Shown here: in pieces, positions 41,657 through 50,237 of the stretch
How the letters are laid out: each line of letters opens with the position of its first letter
Numbering within the stretch: the stretch's first letter is position 1
NCBI RefSeq assembly: GCF_001905845.1
Contig: NZ_LIVZ01000007.1
Location: forward strand, 666,708 to 730,707
DNA length: 64,000 nucleotides
Direction: 5' to 3'
Source: Streptomyces sp. TSRI0107
GTDB taxonomy: Bacteria > Actinomycetota > Actinomycetes > Streptomycetales > Streptomycetaceae
Translations under genes and position numbers: made by a program
The notes under the pieces: generated by a model
Seen by the model: the letters and a program-made list of their open reading frames with translations, nothing else
What the model was told of the DNA's origin: nothing
Databases searched by the model: none

Positions 41657-42657
41657 GCGGGGCGGGGGGAACGGCGGGGGCAGGGTCTCCCGGAGACGGC
41701 GCGCCGGACGACGCGCTGCCGGACGGCGCGCTGCTGGTCGTCGGCGATGTGATCACGGATGTCGTAGCCCGGCACAGCGGGCCGTTGGCGCCGGGCACGG
41801 ACACGGCCGCAGCGGTCCGTACCGTGCCCGGCGGCGCGGGCGCCAATGTGGCCTGCTGGGCCGCGCGTTCCGGGAAGGCTCAGGTGCGGCTGCTCGGGCG
41901 GGTCGGGGCGGAGTCGGCCGCCTGGCACGAGCGGGAGCTGGCGGCCTGCGGGGTGCGTGCGCGGCTCGTCGTCGATCCCGAGGCGCCGACCGGCACGGTG
42001 ATCTGCCTGGTCGACACGGGTGCGGCGGCCGAGCGGACGTTCCTCACCGACAGCGGGGCGTCACTGCGGCTCGACCCCGGCGACTGGTCGGACACGCTGC
42101 TCGACGGCGTCGTACGGCTGCATCTGTCGGGCTATCTGCTGTTCTCCGAAGCGAGCCGGGCACTGGTGGCGGTGGCCATGGCGGCGGCACGCGCGCGTGG
42201 CGTGCCGGTGAGCCTGGATCCGGCGTCGGCCGGCTTCCTGAAGGACCTGGGCGTGGACCGGTTCCTCACGCTCGTCGACGGGGTGGACGTCCTGCTGCCC
42301 AGCCGTGACGAGGCCTGCCTGCTCACCGGCCTGAGCGACGCGGCGGCCGCCGCGGCCGAGCTGAGCCGGCGCATCCCGCTGGTGGTGGTCAAGCAGGGTG
42401 CCGACGGCGCGCTGCTGGCCCGGTCCGGCGCCGTGACCGCTCATGTTCCCGCCGTACCGGTGACGCCCCGGGACACCACGGGCGCGGGGGACGCCTTCAC
42501 GGGAGCGTTCCTCGCGGCCCTGCTGGCGGGCGCCCACCCCGAGGCGGCAGCGGAAGCGGGCTGCGCGGCGGGGGCTCGGGCGGTCGAGGGGGTGGGAGGC
42601 AGACCGCCGGGGGTGGACGTGCGGACTGTTCTGCAGGGGGCTGATCCCGATCCATAA
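41653..42657 (+). CDS. psuK: PfkB-family kinase, probable pseudouridine kinase
   Basis: A 334-residue ribokinase-fold enzyme with VVGDVITDVV at the start of the fold, the substrate motif VPGGAGANVACWAARSG and the catalytic signature PRDTTGAGDAFTGAF, whose Asp is the general base. Overlap with psuG argues strongly that it phosphorylates pseudouridine to pseudouridine 5'-phosphate; by sequence alone it would be called only a PfkB sugar kinase. The N-terminal ~25 residues are glycine/alanine/aspartate rich and not conserved. Pseudouridine would come from turnover of tRNA and rRNA. Confidence 0.82.
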   Translation: MSGAGGTAGAGSPGDGAPDDALPDGALLVVGDVITDVVARHSGPLAPGTDTAAAVRTVPGGAGANVACWAARSGKAQVRLLGRVGAESAAWHERELAACGVRARLVVDPEAPTGTVICLVDTGAAAERTFLTDSGASLRLDPGDWSDTLLDGVVRLHLSGYLLFSEASRALVAVAMAAARARGVPVSLDPASAGFLKDLGVDRFLTLVDGVDVLLPSRDEACLLTGLSDAAAAAAELSRRIPLVVVKQGADGALLARSGAVTAHVPAVPVTPRDTTGAGDAFTGAFLAALLAGAHPEAAAEAGCAAGARAVEGVGGRPPGVDVRTVLQGADPDP

Positions 42658-42671
42658 GGGGCTGATCCCGG

Positions 42672-42711
42672 CGCCTCACACCTCACGCCTCACAACACCT
42701 CACGCCTCACT
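42672..42711. repeat. Short CCTCAC repeats downstream of psuK
   Basis: CCTCAC/GCCTCAC occurs about six times in 40 bases (CCTCACACCTCACGCCTCAC then AACACCTCACGCCTCAC). It fills the gap between psuK and the end of the convergent methyltransferase gene, and no hairpin is seen. Confidence 0.6.
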
Positions 42712-43504
42712 CCTTGCGCCGCCCCCACGCAGAGATCATCGGCGGGGCCGCCAGGTCCATCGCGCCGGCGGCGACGTTTCTGAGGTGGCGGTCGATGTCG
42801 TAGGCGCCGGCGAGGCCCTCGCGGATCAGCTCGTCGCGGATCTGATGGATCGTCGACGCCTCCAGCGAGGCGCACGCCGGTGAGGTGACGGGGAAGTACG
42901 CGTCGGCCTCGACGCGACGCAGACCGGCCGCGCGGAGCAGGCGCGGCAGGCCGCGGCCGTAGGCGAGGTCGGCGCCGCGATCGGCGAGGAGCTGGCGCAG
43001 CGCCTCCCGCATCCGGTTCGCCAGCTGCTGCTCGGGGCCGTACTCGTCGGGGCAGACCAGGGGCTGGAGGGCGAGGTCGACGTCCTCGACGAGCAGCCGG
43101 CCACCGGGGCGCAGGGCCTCGACCATCGCGCGCAGCGCCTTCGCGCAGTCGGGCACCTGGGCGAGCACCAGCCGGGCGTGGACGAGGTCGAACCCGTCCC
43201 CCGGCGGCCCGTCGACGCTCACGTCGTGGACGCGCACCTCGACCGGCGGGCGGGAGGGCGACGCGGCCCAGGAGGGGTCGGGGTCGGTCGCGAGTACCTT
43301 GCCGGTCGGACCGACGCGCTTGGCCAGCCAGGAGACGATGGTGGTACCGCCCGCGCCGACCTCCCAGCAGCGCCAGCCGGGCCCGACGCCGAGCGCCTCG
43401 AAGTGCCGGAACGTCGTGGGGTCGAACAGGGCGGCGAGGGCGGCGGAGCGCTCGGCCGACCCGGACTGCCGTTGATCGCGGAGATTCCCGTCGGTTAGCG
43501 TCAT
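42707..43504 (-). CDS. SAM-dependent methyltransferase (class I)
   Basis: A 265-residue Rossmann-fold methyltransferase. The SAM-binding motif I is WRCWEVGAGGTTIVSWLAKR, followed by GKVLATDPDPSW, the DGPPGDGFDLVHARLVLAQV acidic motif and LRPGGRLLVEDVDL. The C-terminal ~100 residues (LPRLLRAAGLRRVEADAYF) form the family cap. The ATG at 43504 gives the natural start. The methyl acceptor is unknown. It is divergent from corA with 193 bp between the starts. Confidence 0.9.
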   Translation of the reverse strand: MTLTDGNLRDQRQSGSAERSAALAALFDPTTFRHFEALGVGPGWRCWEVGAGGTTIVSWLAKRVGPTGKVLATDPDPSWAASPSRPPVEVRVHDVSVDGPPGDGFDLVHARLVLAQVPDCAKALRAMVEALRPGGRLLVEDVDLALQPLVCPDEYGPEQQLANRMREALRQLLADRGADLAYGRGLPRLLRAAGLRRVEADAYFPVTSPACASLEASTIHQIRDELIREGLAGAYDIDRHLRNVAAGAMDLAAPPMISAWGRRKE

Positions 43505-43697
43505 GCCGCGATCATCCCAGTTGCCCGACTTGCCGGGAGTGGTCGACGCTCCGACGGCACCGAAGTCCGGTTGTCCACAGGCGGGAACAAATCGGAACCC
43601 CCGCCGCCCACAGCCTTTCCCGCTGTTCTCGCCGTCCTGGCACACTGGCGCGACAGGCGCGGGAACGCGACGTGAGGATCCACGCGAGGAGATCCAG

Positions 43698-44825
43698 ATG
43701 TCCATGGCAGGGAATCTGCGGAAGGTGACGAGCCTCGGCCGGGTCGGCGGCCTCCGCAAGGTGGCGGGGCTGGCGCGGCGACGCCGGCGTGTCGACCTGA
43801 GCCACCCGGCCCGCTCCCCGCTGGGCTCCTCCGTCGTGAATTGCGTGGCGTACGAGGAGGGTGCCCGGCTCCCGGTCGGCGGCGACCTGGTCGACGCGGT
43901 GGAGCGGGTCCGCAAGAGCGGTGACGGATTCGTCTGGCTCGGGCTGCACGAGCCGACGGTCCAGGAGTTCGCGGGTGTCGCCGAACTGTTCGACCTGCAT
44001 CCGCTGGCCGTGGAGGACGCCATCGAGGCGCACCAGCGCCCGAAGGTGGAGCGGTACGGCGAGACGCTGTTCGCCGTGTTCAAGACGGTCTGCTACGTCG
44101 ATCACGAGGAGCTGACGGCCACCAGCGAGGTGGTGGACACCGGCGAGATCATGGTGTTCGTCGGCCGGGACTTCGCGATCACGGTGCGGCACGGCCGGCA
44201 CGGCTCGCTGGGCCCGCTGCGCGAGGAGCTGGAGTCCCGGCCGGGTCAGCTGGCCAAGGGCCCGTCGGCGGTGCTGCACGCGATCGCGGACAACGTCGTC
44301 GACGACTACCTCAACGTCATCGAAGCGGTCCAGGCGGACATCGACCAGGTCGAGACGGACGTCTTCGCGGAGAACGGCGCCCGTGCCGACCCGGGCCGTA
44401 TCTACCAGCTCAAACGGGAGTTGCTGGAACTGAAGCGGGCGGTGGTCCCGCTCGGACGGCCGCTGCTCGATCTCGCCGCCCGGCCGATACGGGTGGTCGA
44501 CCCGGAGATACAGGCGTACTTCCGTGACGTCTCCGACCACCAGCTGCGCGCCGCCGAGCAGATCGCCGCCTTCGACGAACTGCTGAACTCGATCCTCCAG
44601 GCCCACCTCGCCCAGGTCACGGTCGCCCAGAACGAGGACATGCGGAAGATCACGGCGTGGGCGGCGATCGTCGCCGTGCCGACGATGGTGTGCGGGGTCT
44701 ACGGCATGAACTTCGACCACATGCCGGAGCTGCACTGGCGATACGGCTACGGCATGGTCATCGGGGTCATATCGGTGGCCTGTCTGGTGCTGTACCGGGG
44801 CTTCCGGCGCAACGGCTGGCTCTGA
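43698..44825 (+). CDS. corA: CorA-type magnesium/cobalt transporter
   Basis: A 375-residue pentameric divalent-cation channel. The N-terminal cytosolic funnel domain carries WLGLHEPTVQEFAGVAELF, and the long stalk helix ends in EDMRKITAWAAIVAVPTMVC. The signature loop YGMNFDHMPELHW follows, where GMN selects hydrated Mg2+, and then the second membrane helix GYGMVIGVISVACLVLY. The start ATG 43698 has GAGGAGATC eight bases upstream. A 40-residue basic N-terminal extension (RRRRRVDL) is present. It stands alone. Confidence 0.94.
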   Translation: MSMAGNLRKVTSLGRVGGLRKVAGLARRRRRVDLSHPARSPLGSSVVNCVAYEEGARLPVGGDLVDAVERVRKSGDGFVWLGLHEPTVQEFAGVAELFDLHPLAVEDAIEAHQRPKVERYGETLFAVFKTVCYVDHEELTATSEVVDTGEIMVFVGRDFAITVRHGRHGSLGPLREELESRPGQLAKGPSAVLHAIADNVVDDYLNVIEAVQADIDQVETDVFAENGARADPGRIYQLKRELLELKRAVVPLGRPLLDLAARPIRVVDPEIQAYFRDVSDHQLRAAEQIAAFDELLNSILQAHLAQVTVAQNEDMRKITAWAAIVAVPTMVCGVYGMNFDHMPELHWRYGYGMVIGVISVACLVLYRGFRRNGWL

Positions 44826-44904
44826 GGCGTGCCGCGGCGCACCGGCGCCGACGGGACGGATCGCGCGCCGGCGCCGGACGCGGCGGAGTCACCGGGACGG
44901 GTCG

Positions 44905-45324
44905 TCAGCCCCTGGCGTAGACCTGCTCGGCCCACTCCGCGATCTGGTTCTCCGGCAGGTTCCGGACCAGGTCGGCCTCGCTGATCATGCCGACGAGGCG
45001 CTTGTTCTCTATGACGGGCAGCCGGCGGATCCGGTGGTCCTCCATCTCCTGAAGCGCGTCCCTGATGTCGGCGTTCGCGTCGATCCAGCGCGGCGTGCCC
45101 TGGGCCATCTCGCCCGCGGTGACCTTGGACGGGTCGTGGCCCATCGCCACACAGCCGACGACGATGTCGCGGTCGGTGAGGATGCCGCACATCCGTTCGT
45201 TCTCGTCGCTGATGGGCAGGGCTCCGACGCCCAGTTCGCGCATCAGCTGGGCGGCGCGGTCCAGGGTCTCGTGCGCGGGGATCCACTGTGCGCCGCGGTG
45301 CATGATGTCTCCGGCAGTGGTCAT
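44905..45324 (-). CDS. Two-CBS-domain protein
   Basis: A 139-residue protein that is a single Bateman module. CBS1 covers about residues 8-60 (AAQLMRELGVGALPISDENE, MCGILTDRDIVVGCV) and CBS2 about 72-125 (DALQEMEDHRIRRLPVIENK, RLVGMISEADLVRNL). Such stand-alone modules bind adenosine nucleotides and regulate a partner enzyme or transporter. CorA is adjacent but on the other strand, so a link is only possible. The ATG at 45324 is preferred because GGGAGG lies six bases upstream. Confidence 0.93.
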   Translation of the reverse strand: MTTAGDIMHRGAQWIPAHETLDRAAQLMRELGVGALPISDENERMCGILTDRDIVVGCVAMGHDPSKVTAGEMAQGTPRWIDANADIRDALQEMEDHRIRRLPVIENKRLVGMISEADLVRNLPENQIAEWAEQVYARG

Positions 45325-45474
45325 GAAGTACCTCCCGATGCCGGACGGCCGGCGCGGCGCGGGGGGCACCGCTAGTCCCGGCGCCCTTAATTCTCGCCGT
45401 GCCCCACGGCACCCGCACCCGGAGTCAGGCCCTGGCCAGCGCCTGCCCGGCGGGGTGGCTGCGGGTGCGGGCGC

Positions 45475-46116
45475 TCAGCCCCGCCAAGCCGGTCGCCGGG
45501 GGTCGTCCGCGCGCACCAGGACGTCGGCGGTGCCGGCGGGGTCGGTCTCCTCGTCGTAGCGCTGGAAGGCGGGCAGCGTCCAGTGGTCGGCCTCGGGGGT
45601 ACGGCGGCGCAGGGCACCCGGCGAGAGCAGGAGGTGAACGGTCAGGTCGAAGGGGAACCAGTGCCGCAGCAGAAGGGGGCCGTGCAGCAACAGCAGACCG
45701 TCGGGCGGGAGTTGGACGTAGGGGCTGCGGGTGGCGCGGTCGGTGACCGGGTCCCAGAGGTCGGGCAGGACGCGGCCGTCACCGCCGGGTTCGAGAGGGC
45801 CGAAGACCTCCCGCCACAGCGCTCCGGTGTCGAACCAGCCGTCGTAGTAGGCGTCCACGTCGCGGTGGCCGTGTTCGAGCCGGAGCGAGGCGGGGCGCAG
45901 GAAGCCTTCCGCGCCCACGACCAGGGAGGGTCTGCCGCGCAGGCGCAGCGCCTCGTGGACCCGCGCGGCGAGGTCTCCAGGCCGGGCCGCCGGGGCGCCG
46001 TCGAAGGCGATGCGCGGCCAGGGGCTGCCGTCGCCGGGCTTCAGGTCGAGCAGCCGCTCGGCCAGGAGATCGCCGAGCCGGTCCCAGGTGATCGCTTCGA
46101 GTCGCACATCGCCCAT
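45475..46116 (-). CDS. Uridine kinase-like P-loop protein with degenerate Walker A
   Basis: A 213-residue protein of the Streptomyces uridine-kinase-like family. The fold outline is retained: IAFDGAPAARPGDLAARVHE at the P-loop position, VDAYYDGWFDTGALWREVF as the substrate lid, and DGLLLLHGPLLLRHWFPFDL ending in the hydrophobic strand. However, the P-loop is DGAPAARPGDLA instead of DGxSGSGKTTLA, so the key Lys and Ser/Thr are absent. It may therefore lack kinase activity or act as a binding protein. It converges on the CBS gene region; the start ATG 46116 has no strong ribosome binding site. Confidence 0.8.
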   Translation of the reverse strand: MGDVRLEAITWDRLGDLLAERLLDLKPGDGSPWPRIAFDGAPAARPGDLAARVHEALRLRGRPSLVVGAEGFLRPASLRLEHGHRDVDAYYDGWFDTGALWREVFGPLEPGGDGRVLPDLWDPVTDRATRSPYVQLPPDGLLLLHGPLLLRHWFPFDLTVHLLLSPGALRRRTPEADHWTLPAFQRYDEETDPAGTADVLVRADDPRRPAWRG

Positions 46117-46265
46117 GATGCGTCAGCGGGCGGTCGGGACGAGTCCCGTTGGACGGCTCGGCGGGCGGCGGACGTCGGCGGCTGCTCGCCCGGGCCGTCC
46201 GTGGCCCGGGCGGGGCGGGCGGCGCGGCGGCGTAGCTCCCCGGACTCCGCGGGCATGAACTGGGT

Positions 46266-46982
46266 ATGGCCGCTTCCCTGAGTCCCCTGAGTCCCCAGAC
46301 CTTCCGGACGCCTGAGGGCCTTCTCGCCGTACAGCCGCTGAAGCGCAAGCGCTGTGCCGCGTGCCGCCGCGGGCCGCTGCCGCTGCTCGTCCTGGAGGAG
46401 GGGGTGCCGCGCTGTCTCGACTGTGCCGACCTCGGGCATCTGGTGTTCCTGCCGCGCGGCGACACGGCCCTGACCCGCCGGGCACGCGAGGAGAGCGGGC
46501 TGTCGGTGGTGGTCATACGGTTCAACCGGCGCAGGGGGCGCTACGAGCGGCAGGGCGTGCTGGTGGAGGCGGCGGGGCTGGCCCGGGCCGAGCAGCGGTG
46601 TCTGGCGGACGCGGAGGTGCGGCGCCGGCGGCGGATGCGGGACGCGCAGCGGCGGGCGGAGCAGGACGTGCGGTTCGCGGAGGCGTTCGCCGCGGAGATA
46701 CGGCGGCTGTTCCCGGGCTGCCCGGCCGGGCGGGGGCGGGAGATTGCCGCGCACGCCTCGGTGCGGGGCAGCGGCCGGGTCGGCAGGAGTGCGGCGGGGC
46801 GGGCGTTGTCCGAGAGAGCGGTGATCTCGGCGGTCGTGGCCTCCGTACGGCACGTGGACACGCCGTACGACGACCTCCTGATGAGCGGGGTGCCCCGGCA
46901 CGAGGCGCGGAGGCGGATCTCGGCGGCCGTGGAGAGCGTGCTGCGGAGCTGGCAGGACGCTGGGGCGGAGGCGGTCGGCTGA
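46266..46982 (+). CDS. DUF2293-domain protein
   Basis: A 238-residue, highly basic protein of unknown function. The N-terminal ~60 residues hold a C-x2-C...C-x2-C zinc-ribbon-like pair (CAACRRG and CLDCADLG) with MHLVFLP-like hydrophobics around HLVFLPRGDTALTRRA. The rest, from ~130 on, is the DUF2293 region (SERAVISAVVASVRHVDTPY and the following DDLLMSGVPRHEARRRI), arginine-rich and helical. The zinc pair and basic character suggest nucleic acid binding, but no activity is known. Its last 24 bases are duplicated on the other side of a MITE-like element 25 bp downstream. Confidence 0.85.
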   Translation: MAASLSPLSPQTFRTPEGLLAVQPLKRKRCAACRRGPLPLLVLEEGVPRCLDCADLGHLVFLPRGDTALTRRAREESGLSVVVIRFNRRRGRYERQGVLVEAAGLARAEQRCLADAEVRRRRRMRDAQRRAEQDVRFAEAFAAEIRRLFPGCPAGRGREIAAHASVRGSGRVGRSAAGRALSERAVISAVVASVRHVDTPYDDLLMSGVPRHEARRRISAAVESVLRSWQDAGAEAVG

Positions 46983-46985
46983 GGG
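46962..46985. repeat. Duplicated 3' end of the DUF2293 gene (copy one)
   Basis: GGGGCGGAGGCGGTCGGCTGAGGG (46962-46985), which includes the TGA stop, recurs with one change at 47175-47198 on the far side of the MITE. A third, weaker copy with GCGGAAGCGGCCGGCTAGGG (46991-47010) abuts the element's left end. The duplication flanks the insertion and so records a local rearrangement. Confidence 0.65.
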
Positions 46986-47004
46986 GGAGCGCGGAAGCGG
47001 CCGG

Positions 47005-47170
47005 CTAGGGGGTGTCTTGCCGATCAGGCCGGATCAGGGAGCGGCGTCTGGTGCCGTGCATCGCAAGGCGGAGGAGGGAGCCGATGCGGCGCATCGGGGA
47101 CCGACGACAACGCGGCGAGGCGCGGTGCCAGGCGCCGCGAGCCCGGCATGATCGGCGCGACGCCCCCTAG
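47005..47170. mobile_element. MITE-like element, copy 1 (166 bp)
   Basis: The two ends are imperfect inverted repeats: CTAGGGGGTGTCTTGCCGAT on the left against the reverse complement CTAGGGGGCGTCGCGCCGAT on the right, both continuing into CAxGCC. Both ends carry CTAG. The interior has no reading frame. It shares with the element at 59374-59563 (reverse orientation) the blocks GCAAGGCGGAGGAGGGA (47063-47079) and GACGACAACGCGG (47103-47115). The rest of this 410-bp gap (47171-47392) holds only the duplicated DUF2293 end and the leader of the next gene. Confidence 0.75.
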
Positions 47171-47174
47171 GGCA

Positions 47175-47198
47175 GGGGCGGAAGCGGTCGGCTGAGGG
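47175..47198. repeat. Duplicated 3' end of the DUF2293 gene (copy two)
   Basis: The sequence matches 46962-46985 at 23 of 24 bases and directly follows the right CTAG end of the MITE-like element. The stretch from 47199 to the next gene shows no further feature. Confidence 0.65.
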
Positions 47199-47392
47199 CA
47201 GGGGGCGGGTCCGGCGTCCGCGGCGGATCGGTGGGCGCGCTTGCCAGTGTGCGGAATCGCTGGACGCTCGCTTATGGGTGTGCGGCGCTCGGGCATGGCT
47301 CGGTGGCGCGGACGCGGCTTGACTGGGGGTGACGGCAGGGCGGGGCACGACAGCGGGTCGGGGCGCCGGCCGGACGGGGAGACGAGGGCGAC

Positions 47393-47872
47393 ATGATCGA
47401 GGGTCCGTATTTCGTGCTGACGGTGCTGGGGGTGCTCGGCACCGGCCTGGTGGCCGGGGTCTTCTGCGCCTTCTCCACCTTTGTGATGCGCGGTCTCGCC
47501 GCTCTGCCGCCCGCGCAGGGCGTCGCCGCGATGCAGGCGGTGAACGTGGCGGCGGTGCGGCCGGCCTTCATGAGCGTCTTCCTCGGGTCGGCGGTGCTGT
47601 GCGCGGTGATCGCGGTGGTGACGTTCGTGCTGTGGCCGGACGCGGGCACGGTGGAGCTGCTGGCCGGCAGCGCGCTGTACCTCATAGGTTCCTTCGGCGT
47701 CACGGTGGTCGCCAACGTGCCGCGCAACGAGGTACTGCGGCGGCTGGATCCGGGCACTCCGGAGGCCGCCGCGTACTGGGCGTCGTACGTGCGCCGGTGG
47801 ACGGCGTGTAACCACGTCCGCACGGTCGCCTCGGCCGCCGCCGCCCTCGCGTACGTGCTCGCGCTGACCTGA
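47393..47872 (+). CDS. DUF1772 / anthrone-oxygenase-like membrane protein
   Basis: A 159-residue protein with four predicted membrane helices, two near the N-terminus (VLTVLGVLGTGLVAGVFCAF and a helix after VAAVRPAFMSVFLG) and two further on. The family motifs NVPRNEVLRRLDP and WTACNHVRTVASAAAALAYV are the conserved N-x-P-x-N and W-x3-NxxRxxxS elements of DUF1772. Some fungal members are anthrone oxygenases; bacterial ones are uncharacterised. It has GAGGGCGAC upstream and stands alone. Confidence 0.88.
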   Translation: MIEGPYFVLTVLGVLGTGLVAGVFCAFSTFVMRGLAALPPAQGVAAMQAVNVAAVRPAFMSVFLGSAVLCAVIAVVTFVLWPDAGTVELLAGSALYLIGSFGVTVVANVPRNEVLRRLDPGTPEAAAYWASYVRRWTACNHVRTVASAAAALAYVLALT

Positions 47873-48091
47873 CGGCCCCGGCGGCCTGGAAGCACTCTCC
47901 GACCCCGCTCTCCCACCCCGCTCTCCGACCCCTCTGCGGACAGGGCGAACGGGACGTATCGTGGCCGGAAGAGTGCCGCCGAGGACGCACGGCCGTCGAG
48001 GGCACGCGCGAGGAACACACGAGGAACACGCGAGACCCGCGCCTGCCACATGGAACGTGGAACGCACGCCAGCAAGCGTAGGGAGACGGCC

Positions 48092-49579
48092 ATGGCCGAT
48101 CCCAAGGGATTCATGACCACGCCTCGCCGGGACTGGCCCCGCCGGCCCGTGGACGAGCGCGTGCGGGACTGGAACGAGGTGTACGTCCCGGGGGCGCTGC
48201 TGCCGATCATCAGCGAGCAGGCCGACCGCTGCATGGACTGCGGCGTCCCGTTCTGCCACCACGCCTGCCCGCTGGGCAATCTCATCCCCGAGTGGAACGA
48301 CCTGGTCTCCCGGGAGGACTGGCGGGCGGCGGCGGACCGCCTGCACGCCACGAACAACTTCCCCGAGTTCACGGGCCGGTTGTGCCCGGCGCCGTGCGAG
48401 GCGGGCTGCGTGCTGGCCATCAACCAGCCGGCCGTGACGATCAAGAACGTGGAGTGCGCGATCGCCGACCGCGCCTGGGAGGAGGGGTGCGCCGCGCCCC
48501 GGCCCCCGGACCGGCTGTCCGGGCACACGGTCGCGGTGATCGGCTCGGGGCCCACCGGGCTCGCCGCGGCCCAGCAGCTGACCCGCGCGGGGCACACGGT
48601 CGCCGTCTACGAGCGGGACGACCGGCTCGGCGGGCTGATGCGGTACGGCATCCCCGAGTTCAAGATGGAGAAGCACCACCTTGAGCGGCGGCTGGAGCAG
48701 ATGCGGGCCGAGGGGACGAAGTTCCGCACCTCGACGGAGGCCGGCCGGGACATCGACGCGGCGGAGCTGCGGTCGCGCCACGACGCCGTGGTGATCGCCA
48801 CCGGCGCCACGGCGTGGCGGGAACTCCCGGTGCCGGGGCGCGAGTTGACCGGGGTGCACCAGGCCATGGAGTACCTGCCGCTGGCCAACCGGGTGTGCGA
48901 GGGGGACATCGCGGTGTCCCCGCTGTCCGCCGCAGGGAAGCACGTGGTGATCGTGGGCGGCGGGGACACCGGCGCGGACTGCCTGGGCACCGCGGTACGG
49001 GAAGGCGCCGCGTCCGTGACCCAGCTCGACATCTACGCCCAGCCGGGCACCGAGCGCGACGACGACACCGAGCCCTGGCCGACATACCCGCGGATCTACC
49101 GGCTGTCGGCCGCCCACGAGGAGGCGGGCGAGCTGCGTACGGCACCGGCGGCGGACGCGGACGCCCGGCTGTTCGCGGCGTCGACGCTGCGGTTCACCGG
49201 CGACGCGGCCGGGCATGTGCGCACGCTCCACCTCGTCGAGGTGGACGCGGAGCGCCGGCCGCTGCCCGGGTCCGGCCGCTCGCTCCCCGCCGACCTGGTG
49301 CTGCTCGCCCTCGGCTTCTCCGGGCCGGACCGCGCGGACGGGCTCATCGACCAGCTGGGCGTGGAACTCGAGCCGCGCGGCACGATCGCCCGGGACGGCG
49401 GCTTCGCGACCAACGTGCCCGGCGTGTTCGCCGCCGGGGACGCCGCGCGGGGCCAGTCGCTGATCGTGTGGGCCATCGCGGAGGGGCGGGCGGTGGCCGC
49501 GGCCGTCGACCGCTGTCTGACCGGCAGCTCCCGGCTGCCTGCGCCGATCGGGCCGTACGACCGGCCGATGAGTGTGTAG
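48092..49579 (+). CDS. gltD: Glutamate synthase small-subunit-like oxidoreductase (GltD family)
   Basis: A 495-residue FAD/NAD(P)-linked oxidoreductase of the GltD type. The N-terminal cluster region has CMDCGVPFCHHACPLGN and CPAPCEAGC for two [4Fe-4S] clusters. The FAD Rossmann motif is VIGSGPTGLAAAQQL near residue 151, and the NAD(P) motif is IVGGGDTGADCLGTAVRE near 290. It keeps the full length and all cysteines of GltD, but no gltB large subunit is next to it. It may thus serve another partner, or a gltB elsewhere. The ATG at 48092 has GGGAGAC upstream. Confidence 0.9.
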   Translation: MADPKGFMTTPRRDWPRRPVDERVRDWNEVYVPGALLPIISEQADRCMDCGVPFCHHACPLGNLIPEWNDLVSREDWRAAADRLHATNNFPEFTGRLCPAPCEAGCVLAINQPAVTIKNVECAIADRAWEEGCAAPRPPDRLSGHTVAVIGSGPTGLAAAQQLTRAGHTVAVYERDDRLGGLMRYGIPEFKMEKHHLERRLEQMRAEGTKFRTSTEAGRDIDAAELRSRHDAVVIATGATAWRELPVPGRELTGVHQAMEYLPLANRVCEGDIAVSPLSAAGKHVVIVGGGDTGADCLGTAVREGAASVTQLDIYAQPGTERDDDTEPWPTYPRIYRLSAAHEEAGELRTAPAADADARLFAASTLRFTGDAAGHVRTLHLVEVDAERRPLPGSGRSLPADLVLLALGFSGPDRADGLIDQLGVELEPRGTIARDGGFATNVPGVFAAGDAARGQSLIVWAIAEGRAVAAAVDRCLTGSSRLPAPIGPYDRPMSV

Positions 49580-49649
49580 CCGGCCCGGCCGATGCGTGGG
49601 GGCGCCGGGGCGGGCCGGCCGATGAGCGGGGGGCCGCCCCGCTGCGGCT

Positions 49650-50219
49650 TCAGCGGCGGCGCTCGTCCGTGCCCGCGCGCTTGGCCGTGGCCAGGGCCAC
49701 CCGGTTCCAGGTGTTGATCGCGAGGATGAGGGCCAGGACCTGGCCCAGTTCCTCCCCGTCGAAGTGGGCCGCGGCTTCGGCGTAGACGTCGTCCGGGACA
49801 CCCTGGCCCGCCACCAGCGTCACGGCCTCCGTCAGGGCGAGAGCGGCCTGTTCCCGCTCGGTGAAGAAGTGCCGGGCCTCGCGCCACACGGCGACCATGT
49901 GCAGCCGTTCCTCGCTCTCGCCGGCCCGGCGGGCGTCGCTCGTGTGCATGTGGAGGCAGTACGCGCAGTGGTTGAGGTGCGAGGCGCGGATCTGGACGAG
50001 TTCGACGAGGGCCGGATCGAGCCCCGCGCGGGCGGCGGCGTCGAAGCCGACGAGCGCGCGGAAGGCCTTCGGGGCGGACCGCGCGAAGTCGAGGCGCGGC
50101 GTGTTCGTCGTCGTCGCGTTCCGAGCGTTGGTCGTCATCTCGTGCGGGCTCGTCATCTCGTGCGTGCTCGTCGTCATCTGCTGCGTGTTCGTCGTCATGT
50201 GCTTCAACCTACGAGCCAT
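49650..50219 (-). CDS. AhpD-like carboxymuconolactone decarboxylase-family protein
   Basis: A 189-residue protein whose core (from about residue 42) is an AhpD-type helical domain with the redox motif HCAYCLHMH, where the C-x2-C is the peroxidatic/resolving pair. The motif is preceded by ALVELVQIRASHLN. Members act as thiol peroxidase or disulfide partners. Before the core is a run of three degenerate 15-21-base repeats encoding MTTNTQQ, MTTSTHE and MTSPHEM. Any of the Met codons at 50198, 50177, 50156 or 50138 could be the real start; I kept 50219 because GAGGG lies five bases upstream. Only 26 bp separate it from the divergent MocR-type regulator, which probably controls it. Confidence 0.85.
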   Translation of the reverse strand: MARRLKHMTTNTQQMTTSTHEMTSPHEMTTNARNATTTNTPRLDFARSAPKAFRALVGFDAAARAGLDPALVELVQIRASHLNHCAYCLHMHTSDARRAGESEERLHMVAVWREARHFFTEREQAALALTEAVTLVAGQGVPDDVYAEAAAHFDGEELGQVLALILAINTWNRVALATAKRAGTDERRR

Positions 50220-50223
50220 AAAG

Positions 50224-50237
50224 ACCCTCTGTAGGGT
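50224..50237. promoter_or_regulatory. Palindrome in the 26-bp divergent AhpD-like/MocR spacer
   Basis: ACCCTCTGTAGGGT is an inverted repeat with 5-base arms and a 4-base centre. It fills most of the space between the two start codons and overlaps the ribosome binding sites on both strands (GAGGG minus, TAGGG plus). A regulator bound here would block both genes. Confidence 0.5.

Noticed and set aside
47024..49801. A 925-codon minus-strand open frame across the DUF1772 and gltD genes
   Set aside because: It crosses two good plus-strand genes and the MITE, and its product is low-complexity and arginine-rich.
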